A DNA stretch of 64,000 bases from Thuidium tamariscinum. Its lineage: Eukaryota > Streptophyta > Bryopsida > Hypnales > Thuidiaceae. Both the position numbers and the translations under genes were made by a program. Shown here in pieces: positions 47,509 to 58,962 of the stretch; positions within the stretch are counted from its first letter, which is position 1, and each line of letters opens with the position of its first letter. A model generated the notes under the pieces. It saw only the letters and a program-made list of their open reading frames with translations, was not told the origin of the DNA and made no database searches. The DNA lies in assembly GCA_947034885.2 (NCBI GenBank), contig OX344749.2:46529682-46593681 (forward strand), read 5' to 3'.

Positions 47509-50500
47509 CTACTTCTTACGGTCAAGTTTGTCTCGCATTTTGTACGTCAAGACAGGCTTCATAACAGCCACCACTCGACACAACCCACACGCCACCAGAT
47601 CCGAGACGACGCACGCGGCGTCTTTGTAAGCTTCGGGCCGCTCCTCGTACAAGAGCTCCTTGTCGTCACAGACCACCCGGGACTGCAGGTCGGTGATGAG
47701 CAGCTCCTTGGCATTCGGGTGCTGCGCTTTGCCTCCAATGCGAGCTGCGCTTCGGGCCAGTCGGCGACCGGCTCCATGCGCTAGCGACCACCCACTCTTG
47801 GCTGTGGCTGTGGTGCTAGTGCTGGGGAGGACCAAGTAGCTGAAGGCTCCTCGTGAGCCTGGGATCAGCACCGGGCCTTTGTCAGTGGGAGCCGCTCCTT
47901 TTCGGTGCAGGTAATGATCCTCGCCCTCTAGTTGCTCCACTCCGGAGTCCCTCAGATTTTGATCCTGCAACAGGGAAGCGGTGGAGGCCTTGAGCTTGGT
48001 AGGCAGAATGATGGAAACAGAGCCTTACAAGGACTAGGACAGAATTCTATGAGTTTTGAAGGGAGAATTAACATAACACTCTTCAAAGGAATTGCGAATC
48101 AACTTGGGGCATAATGCCACAAGAGAAGGAATATGGCAACGTGGACTACGCAGAGAGCATGCTGCAGTGTAGTCTGCCAAATGCAATGAATGGTGCTGTG
48201 TGCCAAATTAGGTCACCGGAAGTTGTACCAGTCGTTCCCTCTAATGTGGATTGTTTGCCCCACTTGGACATAACTGCAGGCAGAAACAGGGTATTCAAGA
48301 TTTTTCAATTCTCTGAAATTTTCTTTCTTTGGCACAGATGCTCTCTCATCTTGAACTCAAGAATGAAAGTATTGGTACTCGTGGAACCACTATAAAAGTA
48401 GAGTTACTCCAATTACAGTGCAGCTGAAGTTGTAAGGGTGGGCAGTCAACATTGCTCAAGAATGTTATGAAGTCAGAAAACGTGATGGGAGGGAATCAGG
48501 TTTGTAAGAAGATACCAATGTTGCATGATACTCACCTCGGACAGTTGGACGACATTATTGTGCGTGATGTCCAGGAGGAACTGAGTGCACTCCGCGTTGA
48601 GCTGGTCCAAAAGGCGCCTGGCAATGATGTGGCGGTTAATCTTTGCCCATTTACAGGCTTCGTCGTGAGCTTCCAAATAATGCTGTGCTTCTTCTGATGC
48701 CTGCAACAAATAAACAATTGAATTCTTGATAGATCAGAACTGATAGATCATAAAACTCTCTCCGGTTGCTTTCATTGTAAGATGGAGCATTGCAGTTGAG
48801 AACGAGGAGGGTTAGAGTCATAATCCTCGTCCTCCCCTGCATTCTCAGAGAGGCATAGATCTCCAAGGTTCTTTGGCCTGATAGAGGAGAGGTTATATCC
48901 AATAATTATCTTGGGCTTCCCAACTCTCGATTGCTTAGCTAGTACGTGACGTGTTTCAAAACAGTCAGCACGAGTACAAAAATTCTAGTAGCTCCACGTC
49001 TGAAAATTTACAAGCTTCCGCAGAAGGGAGAATTCATGTGCAAGATTTTATGGTGTCCGTCCTACCAGATGGATGCCAGCACCGCCATATTGTTTCGAAT
49101 GCGAGTGTAAAATCGATTCACCATATCCACGTGATCCCGAGTGCACGCAAACATACACATTTCTTTCTGTCAAGCCCAATGCCGCTGCCGCTTCTTCGTC
49201 TTCTATCCGCTCCACGACCTGAATATTAGAAGCAAGCCAATAAGCAGCAATTCTTCTCTTCTCAACTGCATCTAAGGTATGAACGCGTGAAGAGTCCAAT
49301 AAACATTGAAGCATGATTCCTATTATTAGATTGCCTTTTATTTCTATCCGGTCGTGGAAGGGGATTCCAATGCACCTGAGCACATATCGATCGGACATTT
49401 AATAAACCAACTAGGAATTTTCAAAGTATTCATTAAGGTGTACCAAAAATTGACCCTACGCTCCCATGCTCAGACCGAATTAGGCAAGAATTTGTAAAGG
49501 TTGCTTGTGGGTAAGGATTGCAATTTGGGGTAGCAACCTTACATTCCTACTCTAGGCAACCCTAAAAGAAAAATTGCAATTTCGTGACAAAGGATTTCTT
49601 ACTTGCAATTCAGCAAAATGGTTGCCGCGACCCACTGTGCCGAGACTGTCGCGGTCAAATTGCGTAGGCTTGACTCCAGCCTTTTCCAGCATGTCTACAC
49701 ACATAATACGAATGCAGGATTTTGAACTGAAGAATGTGCAATTAGAGAGGGCCAAGTGTACCAAGCTGCCCAGTAGGTACAAATTTGCAAATATTCTTGG
49801 GCAACCATGTCCTGGATTGCCAATACTTAGTACACCAAATTTATCGAGAAACAAACCATCCCCTCTAAAAAACATCAAGAAATAAAGGAGACAATCATTC
49901 AAAGCCATCAATGCACATACCGGAGTAATCACCATCCCAAGGATTCTCAAGCTGTATCCGCTCAGCCCAGCGATCCAACGTCCTGCTCTTACAAGTCGAC
50001 GCCGAAGTGAGCGACGTCTCTGCTAAGAGTATCCCGCATCCAATGTCCGATCCCACCAGGGAGGGATAAATCATTTGGCTGGTTGCTATGGCAGCTCCGA
50101 TGGGACAAGCAGACCCAGCGTGAAGATCCGGAAGTCCCACTGCCAGAACCACTCCTGGCAGACCTGACACATGATTCAGTTGCTCAAGCGCTGGAGCCTC
50201 CACTAAGCTCTCGCTTGCAATAACTATTACTTTGGCAATTCTCCTGCTTCCTGCAACATTCCACCTCATGCTAGTCAACATTCCACCTCACCATGGAATC
50301 CAATTCTTGTAGACTGCAAAGCTGAGAAGGAAGTAAATATTCGTGGATTAAGAATGACCATTTTAATTGTAGTGCAGAAAGTACGATTTTAGTGGAGAGA
50401 ATTTAACATCAGAAGATTGAGAGGAGCAGATTGCACGTGTTGATTCAAATAAGTATTTTTTCTAACAAATTAAATCCCCCGTATGAACTCGGAATTGCTA

Positions 50501-51943
50501 CAAAAAAGTGAGGCTAAGTATGAGCTTCTTTATCATTTGAAATATTGATTCTGTTAAATAGGGGTATCAGAGCATGTGACTTCAAATGTGAGATTCTCTT
50601 CCTTTTTGAACCTCATATAATTCTGAGTCCCAAATTCTCGCAAAAAATATTAGCTTTCCTGTGGAGTGTTGAAATCTCATTCGCGAATCACCTCCTTTGG
50701 CATGATGCAAGTCTCGCACTCTTAACATCTCTCCCCTTTTGAAGATTCACATATAGCGAGCTTCTTCTTCCACAATTGTAAAAGGCGACTCTAAAACAGA
50801 ATTTGAAAACAAAAAAGGGGTAATGATTTTGGCCTACATTCCGAGTCTTATGCAAAACAAAAGTCTCGCACTCTGACAGCCCTTGTGCAAATTCTCATTA
50901 GCGAGTGTCAAATGCAAGGTTTCTCTTCTGCGATAGTAATAAGAGACGGTTCCCAAACCACACTTACATAACTCTACATGCGCGTAGTACATCTGCGACA
51001 CGATTCTGGGGCTCAAAGACCAAATCACGCGAGACCAAAATGGAAAGATATAATGAAAAATCGCCCTCCAGTAGAAGTCGAGACTCATGACACCCCCTGT
51101 AACTATGATCGCAAATGCATGCAGCGAAGGTGGAAATTACAAGGACCTGTAGCAGGTGCAGTTTTCAACACACACGATTCACCGGACGAGACGAAGAGAG
51201 TGGCCCGATTCACAACAGAAGCTCGTGCATTATCTTCGGATTGGACCTCGTTGCCGCTTGTGTCAAACAGCCTCACCTGCATGACACATTTTCCTCCAGT
51301 GAGATGAGCATCTAAGGAAGATGACCCCAAAAGAGATAACATCCACTGTGCGACAACTAGAATTAGCACTAAAAGAGAAGCACAAAGTCTGTGAAATCGT
51401 CACAAGCTTTCAAAAGTACCTTATGAAAGTTGAAGAGTCCGTAGAAAGAAGCAATCGCAGTAAGATCTCTGACTAAGAGATAACCTACTGTCAGCATTAG
51501 GTTTCCTTATGATTTCAACTTTGAAAATACATAGAACGTTACTGAAGTAATAAGAAAGAACTGGGATTGTGAATCTCTTCCATTTGATATAACATTGCAA
51601 CCCATATTCTTGCTCGCTCAAATAGTGGGATCAGCGAAAGGGCAGCTGTTAGGGTAATTTGACTTCTTGTTTGCAAGTTCAAATACCGAGCAAGATGTCC
51701 TCCAAACCCCAACGTTGATGTATGAGCATAGCTTACTTGGGAGAGACGAATGCGCATTTTGTTCGCCGCAGCTTGTCGCACTTGTTTCAGGAGACTCCCC
51801 TCGATTCCTTTCAGCAGCACCAGACATGAATCCGTGTGGCGCACATTCCGTACCAGCGTGAGTCGCAAAACCTTGCTCGGTCCGTCGTCAGCTCCATCTT
51901 CCCTGCTTTCGTCCATAGCGAACGAATTCAGAGTTCGAAACAC
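47509..51943 (-). CDS. rtcB: RtcB-family RNA ligase, release-factor-H-coupled type, 7 exons
   Basis: The predicted 510-aa protein joins 3'-phosphate or 2',3'-cyclic phosphate RNA ends to 5'-OH ends with Mn2+ and GTP. Exons (minus) are 51737-51943, 51147-51276, 49921-50250, 49603-49694, 49066-49218, 48536-48700 and 47509-47964; all phases agree. Ligands are complete: DLHAG (His156), SDIGCG (Asp181, Cys184), GRGNHF (His248), HSGSRG (His279), THNN (His351) and the guanylylation motif AHGAGR (His422). GLPDLHAG, NHFAELQ and the C-terminal PEAYKD...MKPVLTYK point to the type called release-factor-H-coupled RctB. Residues about 20-110 (RLFDTSGNEVQ, LFVSSGE) form an N-terminal extension that may be a ubiquitin- or doublecortin-like beta-grasp. 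Exon 2's donor (GTCCTT) is the weakest border. Starting at Met10 (51916) would give 501 aa. Confidence 0.87.
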
Positions 51944-53069
51944 AGAAACTAGATCCCTCTATACCGAAACTGAAGCTTCTAATTGATGCCCTAGAGCTCA
52001 GTAAAGTTTGCCTCTGCTTTGTCAAACTTTCAGATGTACCGAGCGCCAGAAACTCTATTGTCCGCAGTGTGTTGGTGAGCTAAACCGCGATTTTAAAACA
52101 GAATCGACTTGCTCCACGAAGAGGTTGAATGTTGTCACGACCTTGGAGGATACTCCAGAAATGCATTGCGTAGACCTCACGTCACATCAAATTCGTGGAG
52201 AAGTGCTTCGGCCGAGCAAACAGGTCATTCCTCCGAAGAGTGCGCTTGTTTTCTATCTCAGTAATTTCTCAAAATACTTGCCGACACCAATTGATACAAA
52301 TCTTATTATCGAACATTTGCTTGCGCGTCGAGAATTGTCCTGTTCCAGCGAACGATCGTAAGTCGGTCGTGCCTTAACGGTGACAGAGAAGCCAGCTATC
52401 GATCGATTCGCAATTGTTACGCTTAAGAAATTAAAAAATGTGTCCCTGTTCGCAAAAAACTGCCAAAGCCTCGAATCTACATCAACAGTGCTCCACAATT
52501 AAATCCAGAAACACAGACTGTCGCAGATCAATGTTCCTGCAGCTTAGAAAACACTAAACTTACTATTCAGTACACAACGTCACAAATTGACACCTGCAAA
52601 TAATTTCGAAATGTTTATCAAAAGAACGAGCATTTGCTTAAGTGACAACAGAAGTAGCGCACCACTACGCAATACAACATCATTGAGAATTGCAATTATC
52701 AATTGGTTGAGCTTGTTCGGCGACAGAAGACAGCTTTCGGCCGATATGTGATCGTTATACTAGAGCTTGTCATATTAAAAACTGTATCCCTTGTATGGTT
52801 AAAGCGTACAGGAGTTCGAGATCGTTGCAGTTTCAAGAAAGTTGCACAAAGTCTCAAACTTCATGTCAACCGACTCCTCCGCAATCGAATCAGGCGACAC
52901 GGTCGGTTGCTCATTGATACTTCTGCACCTCAGAACATACTAAACTATCCTATACAGGATATACAGTTTTACAACTCCCGCCTCTGAGAGCTTAAAGCGC
53001 CTCTAAAAATACATGCGATATTCACAGCATCTCCGAGCATATGTGCAATGCTCACAGCATCTCCGAGAG
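51944..53069. other. Region upstream of RtcB with an unsupported plus-strand ORF
   Basis: It would hold the RtcB promoter. A plus-strand frame (52008-52361) has RCTERQKLYCPQCVGEL with a possible donor (GGTGAGC) after it, but no start exon or domain can be assigned. The frame at 52703-52987 is basic and unrecognised. The repeat CACAGCATCTCCGAG occurs twice (53023 and 53053) just past the GH53 stop. Confidence 0.35.
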
Positions 53070-54110
53070 CTACAACTCGTCATGCTTGCTGTGCCCCCAA
53101 AAGTGATGTCTCGCGGCCATGACGGGCTGCACGGCGCCCTTGGCATGAGCTTCATAACACCGCAACGCAGGCAGTGGTTTCCCGTGTTCGTTCCACAATG
53201 CGCGGTTCCAATAATGGTTGCCTTCCCCGGGATATGCTTCCCCTGGCTCTAGCCACCCCGATTCCCAGTAGCAAACCCCGGCGCCCAACCCCTTCGGCAC
53301 TTCACTAACCACCTTCAGCACCTCCCGCAAAGCGCCTTCTTGCGTATTTGGCCCGTTCGGCGGCGGCGTCCAATTGGTCGAAACTTCGACGACCACCATC
53401 GGCTTGTTATACTTTGCCGCAGTCGTTGCGAGGGAAGCTTTAAGGTCGGAGAACGAGGCGCCGTCGCCAGGGTAGAACGACAACCCTAAATAATCGAAAG
53501 AGACCTGGTTGGCGAGCATCAACCCCATGAACCAGGTTACCAAGCCCTTGTCTTGGCCGTTGTTGATGTGCACCATGGTTGCAATCCCCTTCTTCTGCAC
53601 GGCGGCCAGGCCGCTTTTAAGCAGTGAGGTGAACTGTGAGCTCTGGCTAAGCGCGCCCGTCGGCCACAACATCCCGTTGGAGATTTCGTTGCCGACCGCC
53701 ACGATGAACGGTGGTGTGCCCTGGCTCTGCAAGGATTCAATTATGTACCGGACGTAATCCTCCACGGTCTTGCACAAGGATTTGAAGTCTTGATTCGCCC
53801 ATGCGCCGGGTGTGAACTGTTTCGCCGGATCGGCCCAGTAGTCCGAGAGGTGGAGGCAGAGGAGCACCTTCAGATTCGCCTTCTTCGCCCGCTTCGCCAT
53901 CTCCAGCATGCTCGCGTAGTCGCTGAAGCCAGCTGGAGGGTTCACCCAGACGCGGAGGCGGACGAGATTAGCGCCGTGAGCAGCTACGATGAGCTCAGGA
54001 GGCTTGCTCTCGGAGGAGTCGAAATCGTAGTACTTCACGCCGCGCTTCTCGCATTGCAGAACCGTGGAGAGGTCGTGTCCCAGTAACATACCGCCAGAGG
54101 ATGTTGCCAT
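53070..54110 (-). CDS. GH53 endo-beta-1,4-galactanase-like enzyme, intronless, ends in HDEL
   Basis: Glycoside hydrolase family 53 enzymes cut beta-1,4-galactan. The 346-aa frame carries the family blocks in order: GHDLSTVLQCEKRGVKYYD (11-29), NLVRLRVWVNPP (48-59), LCLHLSDYWADP (84-95), AVGNEISNG with the acid/base Glu142, and VVVEVSTNW with the nucleophile Glu242. It ends with GVCYWESGWLEPG and WNRALWNEHG. The length is normal for the catalytic domain, and the start is fixed by the domain beginning at once. No signal peptide follows this Met, yet the last four residues are HDEL, the plant ER-retrieval signal. The gene is visibly GC-rich and has no intron, unlike both neighbours. That fits retroposition or horizontal acquisition (GH53 is mostly bacterial and fungal). 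An upstream exon supplying a signal peptide is possible. Confidence 0.88.
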   Translation of the reverse strand: MATSSGGMLLGHDLSTVLQCEKRGVKYYDFDSSESKPPELIVAAHGANLVRLRVWVNPPAGFSDYASMLEMAKRAKKANLKVLLCLHLSDYWADPAKQFTPGAWANQDFKSLCKTVEDYVRYIIESLQSQGTPPFIVAVGNEISNGMLWPTGALSQSSQFTSLLKSGLAAVQKKGIATMVHINNGQDKGLVTWFMGLMLANQVSFDYLGLSFYPGDGASFSDLKASLATTAAKYNKPMVVVEVSTNWTPPPNGPNTQEGALREVLKVVSEVPKGLGAGVCYWESGWLEPGEAYPGEGNHYWNRALWNEHGKPLPALRCYEAHAKGAVQPVMAARHHFWGHSKHDEL

Positions 54111-55186
54111 GGTGCTGCTCTTGTTGCAACTGCTGTGGCTGCTTGTTGCGACTGCTTGGCTACAAGACTGATCGATTGCTTGAATTTAAAGAATTCCTGC
54201 AGGGAAGAAATCACAAAGAGTTGAGGTGCAATATAATTGGAACACGCTATCTGCGAGGCGAAGCGCAATTGTGACGGTCAAGACTGATCGACGCATTAAG
54301 CGGTTGCGACAAATTCATGGCAAGCAGACGAAGGAGAAGCTTCAAGCTAGTACCGAAATCACAATCCTCCTGTAACGTCGAACATTCTCCAAACGTAAAT
54401 TTGCAATATCGAAAGCAGAGAATTTTCGGGGTTTGATTGTATACCTCAAATTAGACGGAACATGCTGGAAGTGAACTCTGAAATTTTCGGGGGTTTGGTT
54501 GCATAAGTGATACCTATGTCTGGGGTCTGTCGAAATCGGGGCCTCCTACCTGCCGTTTCCAGCTCGCCTTCTTTTGAGGTCGACTGACACATGGCACGAT
54601 TGCCGCAGCTCTGGATCTCCTTCAGAACAAATCTTCATGACAATACAGCTTGCATGGACCCAGCTGGGTTTCTAATATTGTTTAGCTGCTTAGGACTGTC
54701 CTGGCACACACCAAGAACCGGAGTCAGGATTGCAACAGTATATGCAAAAGAGCACACTAAGAACCCAAGCGTAACAGGCTGCCCAAGATAGAACAATAAC
54801 GCAAGCAGAACTACACAAAAGGAATTCAAATTAAAAAATAAATTGTAATGAAGTTATTGGTATAAACGATAACTTAGTGGAAGCGGTCCTAACGTCATAT
54901 AAGACTGCAAGGACTCATTTAAAGACCATGATACTGCATCTCTGCAGGAAGTTTGTGTAAGCTTCATCTGGACAGCAGAATTGAGCCTGGGATCATAGAA
55001 GATGTCGCCCGTCATACTCTGTGTGTAAGTTTTACAACTCAAATGCTTGCTCTTTCTATACTACCTGAACTATAATAATGGCGAAAGAGAATGATTCTTC
55101 CCCCATCTCAAGACTGAGTGGCAAGTGAGCACGGATCATGTGAACCTCCGTAACGAGTTCCCCCCTACGGTACCAATGATATATTA
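54111..55186. other. GH53 upstream region / WRAP73 3' flank
   Basis: The minus strand at 54635-54829 encodes a 64-codon frame beginning MNSFCVVLLALLFYLG, strongly hydrophobic. It is discussed as a possible signal-peptide exon. Otherwise no feature is supported. Confidence 0.35.
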
Positions 55187-58100
55187 CTATGAGCAATTAA
55201 CATTCTCGTTCTCATGCTCTGAGTCCTCATTTTCTAATCTCTCTTTCTCTGAGTCCTCATTTTCTAATCTCTCTTTCTCCGAGTCCTCATTCTCATCGTC
55301 AGGCTCAAATTCAGGCAGCATGGGCACGAAGGTGCAGCAGAATGCCTCCTTGTCTTTCAAAAGTAATGCAGTGCCATCCGGTATCCACTTCAGTTCGGAA
55401 GCATAAAATTCGGAAAGCGGTATTTGGACGCAACAAGCGCCAGCTGGTGTCCACAAGTACAATTGAGAGCTTCCTGTGCACAGAGCGATGCGAGGATAAA
55501 TGGGGTCCCAAGCTGCAGACCGGATGGGATCCTTCTGAAGTAGGAGGGCCAAGAGCTCCAAACGCACCACATCCCACACCCACAAAGCGTTGGGCATGTT
55601 GTCATTCTTGGTGAAAAAATACTGGCTGTCGGCGCTCCATGCAAGCAGACCTGGATACACAATCGCGTGAAAATTTAACCCAGTCAGCTGCCGATTCATC
55701 TGTTGGTGAGACGAGCAAAGCATAGAAAATAATTAGGAGTTGAACGAAAGAACAGACAGGCAAACAGACATAAGGAAAGCAGATGTTTACCAATTCCTTG
55801 CTTTGGATTGGGCTTATCAACTGGTGGCTTTTGCGAGGGGATGGTAACAGGAGCCTCTACCACTTTGTAGAAAACCCTGCGTATGGAGTCACTAGGAATA
55901 CCTGCACCCCAACAGTCACACGGGCTCGTATTCTAGCATTAGGTGGATTTCGTACTTCGGCACCCGACAACAAGTCAAACTGAATCTTGACAGTCCAGCG
56001 GAACATGCTGATTAAATAGTACAACATTCTCATAAAAAGTATGATGAACCATGATAGGAAAAAAGTTAGAATAAAAAATAGAGAACGACAGAAAATTAAA
56101 ACAGTGTGGAGAAGAATCAGTTAGGGCCAGACGGACATCTCAAACTTGGTAGAAGGGTTCATGGTTTTATTAAATGAATTACTTTGATAGAAACTTCCAT
56201 GTTATTTCTACAAGGAGAATGCTTTGAAATAGAATAATCATCACATGATACATGTAGAAAGCGTCACACTGCAGAAAATAAGAAGAAAGAGAATTTTTGT
56301 GGCTTTTAGGAGGTACGTGTCCCATAAGTCCTTGACAGTGAAGATCATACACAATTTTGCTGCATTTTGTACTTGAAAACAAGAAAGCTATATACTTTCA
56401 CATAAAATGTGCAAAACATGGTTTCTTTTCCATCTCTAGTAAAGTTCAAGATGTGATGTCGGTTAGAAGTTTACCTTTGGCATAAATCGATTCTAAATCT
56501 GTACGCCATGGTTCATCAACCTCCTGCAACCAAAAGAAGTATATGATAGAAAGAAAATCAGAGAATATGACCCTCGTAAATGAAAATGAACGCGGTAATT
56601 CATAAGGAAAACGAAGGAATACGATCTCTGTTCAGAGCAATAGCCTTACACCATGCATGCCTGAGTGAGCTCGCACCTTAAAAACGATCGTCGTTGACAG
56701 GGGTCGGATTTGTGCTGGATGGCTGAATTCAGCAGCAGGTTTCCAAGTCAGGTGGTTGAGGACTCGCACAACTTGGTCATAACTGCCAACGCCCAAAAAC
56801 TGGCCACATGGTGACCACGCCGCCGACTTCACTCCCAACGCATTATCGTATGCGGAGTATTTGAATAGACAACGGCCATCAGGGGAGTAAATCAACACCT
56901 GTGGATTGGGGATAGAAACGTTACGCATAAGAAGGTTGGAAAAGGAAAACACGACAAACTATTAGTGAAGATAACAACCAGAAGTGGGACTGAAGTTCAT
57001 GATATATGGAGTTGCGGTAACTCAAGTGTATACCTTGTATTCAAGAGGGGAATCCCATACAGCAATTGTACTGTCGGTGGGCGACCACTCCAGATCAGCA
57101 AGATCCGAAGTGCTCATTTCAAAATTTCCCACGACCTCCCACCCTTGACATGCCAACAGATGAATGTAATCCCTGCAGTCCCGCCGAGTGCCAATAGCGA
57201 TATACTTCCCGTCTTTAGTGAAGGAAACAGCCCGAGTAGGATGCTTCGGCCAGGGAACATGGACACACGCAGTGCTTACAAGAGACCATACGGTGAGCCG
57301 AAGCTGAAACTCAGAAGTTGTAAGAATGTGACGGCTATCTGGACTCCACCTGCCAGGGATTCCAACAACTCATATCAATCCCGAACATGGAAATACATGG
57401 AAATATTCACAGTGTGGGGGTACAGTATCAAAATCTGATCAGTTTCAGTCATTTTGAGTTACTGTGAGAATTTGGGCCGACACCCATTCTTGCTCCTCGA
57501 CTGCAGTGCAACAAGAATCTGGATGCACTAAATAAAACTAACTAACAAATTGCCTACCTGGCATGCACTATCCCAATAGAGCCTTCATCAATCTTACACG
57601 TCCACTCAGACTGCGTCACCGACCATGCTTGAACAATAGCACGCTTGAAGAGTCCACACAGCAGATACTCGGAGTCTGGAGCCCATTCTATGAAGCTGAT
57701 TTTGTCCAAACAAGAGTACAATTGCACAACCTGCAAAACCAGGCCCCAACTTTGAAACTGTCAAATCGTCCCAGAAAGTTCAAACGCAGATTGTGAAGGC
57801 CATAATCTCACCAATTTCCAATTCAGAATAAGTCGCAACTAGGAAGCTCATGCATTCCTTTACATCGAAGCGGACCAGAAAATTGAATTACATGAATTAG
57901 ATCAAACAAGATATAGAGAAGATCTACAAGGTAGGACAGAACACAAGCATCGATATTATTATATCTGATTCTTCCGTCACAAAAAACGATTTCAAAGCAC
58001 ATAAAATATACTACTGTGTAAAAGAGCAAAGGAAAAGATAAACTAGCAGATGATAAGGAAAACTCCGGAGTAAAGGAATCACCTAAACTAAGCAGTAATT

Positions 58101-58962
58101 CAGCATTTCTTCCCACAATGTCTCAGTAATTTCGATTGAAGGAAAAAAAGATCCAAGCAAAGTCAGAGCTTTGAAATAATTGGATAAACACAGCGAATAG
58201 TCAAGAGTTACAATACTCTTAAGATTTGTTACCAAGATATCAAAGTCGCTTATCTAGCATGATCCTATTTTCAAGAGCTACATGCGTCCAAGCAAAGGCA
58301 GACTAGCCCTAGAGCAACTTGTTTCTTCCGATTTGATCAAGCACGCACACCGACTTAACTGTGTAGGGACTTCGAAAGCACAAGCAACCATCAAGAAACC
58401 TAAAAAGAAAAATAATAATAAAACTACCAAGTCTTTCTCGCTAAAAACAACAATGCATTACAAATTTGTAAGCAGGTGGCAAGCTAGTTCCTGAGTAAGG
58501 TGCAATTGCCTTCTTGCATCACATTAAACTCCTCTCCTCGCAATGTCCATCAAGCTACAATTGAATGCAGACCGTTGAATTCCTGCCTTCGTCACTTACT
58601 TCTGGAACAACGCCATGGACATATGCCTTGAAATCTTTAACTAACCGAGCTATTTCTTTGAAACAAAAAGATACAAAATAGATGACATCGAACTGAGCTC
58701 CTTTCATCACAATGCTCGTCATACTGCCACACCGTGCAGACCATAGAAGTTCGCTTTTATCATTTGCTTGCCTTCCAATCTTGAGCTAAACTAGCCCGTT
58801 CTTGAAACAAAAAGATGGAGAACAGAGGAGCACAAGAAGGCTCACCTTCAGAGAGACGACATCACGAATCACAAGGCGATAGTCGACTGCCACAGCCAGA
58901 AATCTGGCATCAGGAGAAAAGCAGCAGGCGCCCGAATGCTTGTACGTATCGCTAAATTCCAT
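55187..58962 (-). CDS. WRAP73: WRAP73/WDR8-like WD40 protein, 7 exons, 483 aa
   Basis: WRAP73 is a WD40 protein of microtubule-organising centres, including centriolar satellites in animals and spindle-pole partners in fungi. Exons (minus) are 58846-58962, 57558-57730, 57034-57349, 56677-56898, 56475-56523, 55791-55901 and 55187-55650. They join to 1452 nt with consistent phases. The start MEFSDTYKHSG matches the family's MNFSE start, so upstream in-frame Met codons were ignored. Diagnostic blocks are VDYRLVIRDV, LYSCLDKISFIEWAPDS, EWTCKIDEGSIGIV, WSPDSRHIL, YSAYDNALGVKSAAWSP, VGSYDQVVRVLNHLTWK, KPPVDKPNPKQGIG and DNMPNALWVWD. The length is near the human protein (460 aa). The C-terminus is an acidic tail with two 10-residue repeats (NEDSEKERLE). 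Relation by family is clear; the plant function is inferred. Confidence 0.92.

Noticed and set aside
48114..48395. 93-codon plus-strand ORF as an independent gene
   Set aside because: It lies inside an intron of the RtcB gene, on the opposite strand, and has no recognisable domain.
52008..52361. DTWD1-like tRNA-modifying enzyme
   Set aside because: Only a CPQC-like cysteine motif is suggestive; the DTW signature and the rest of the domain are missing.
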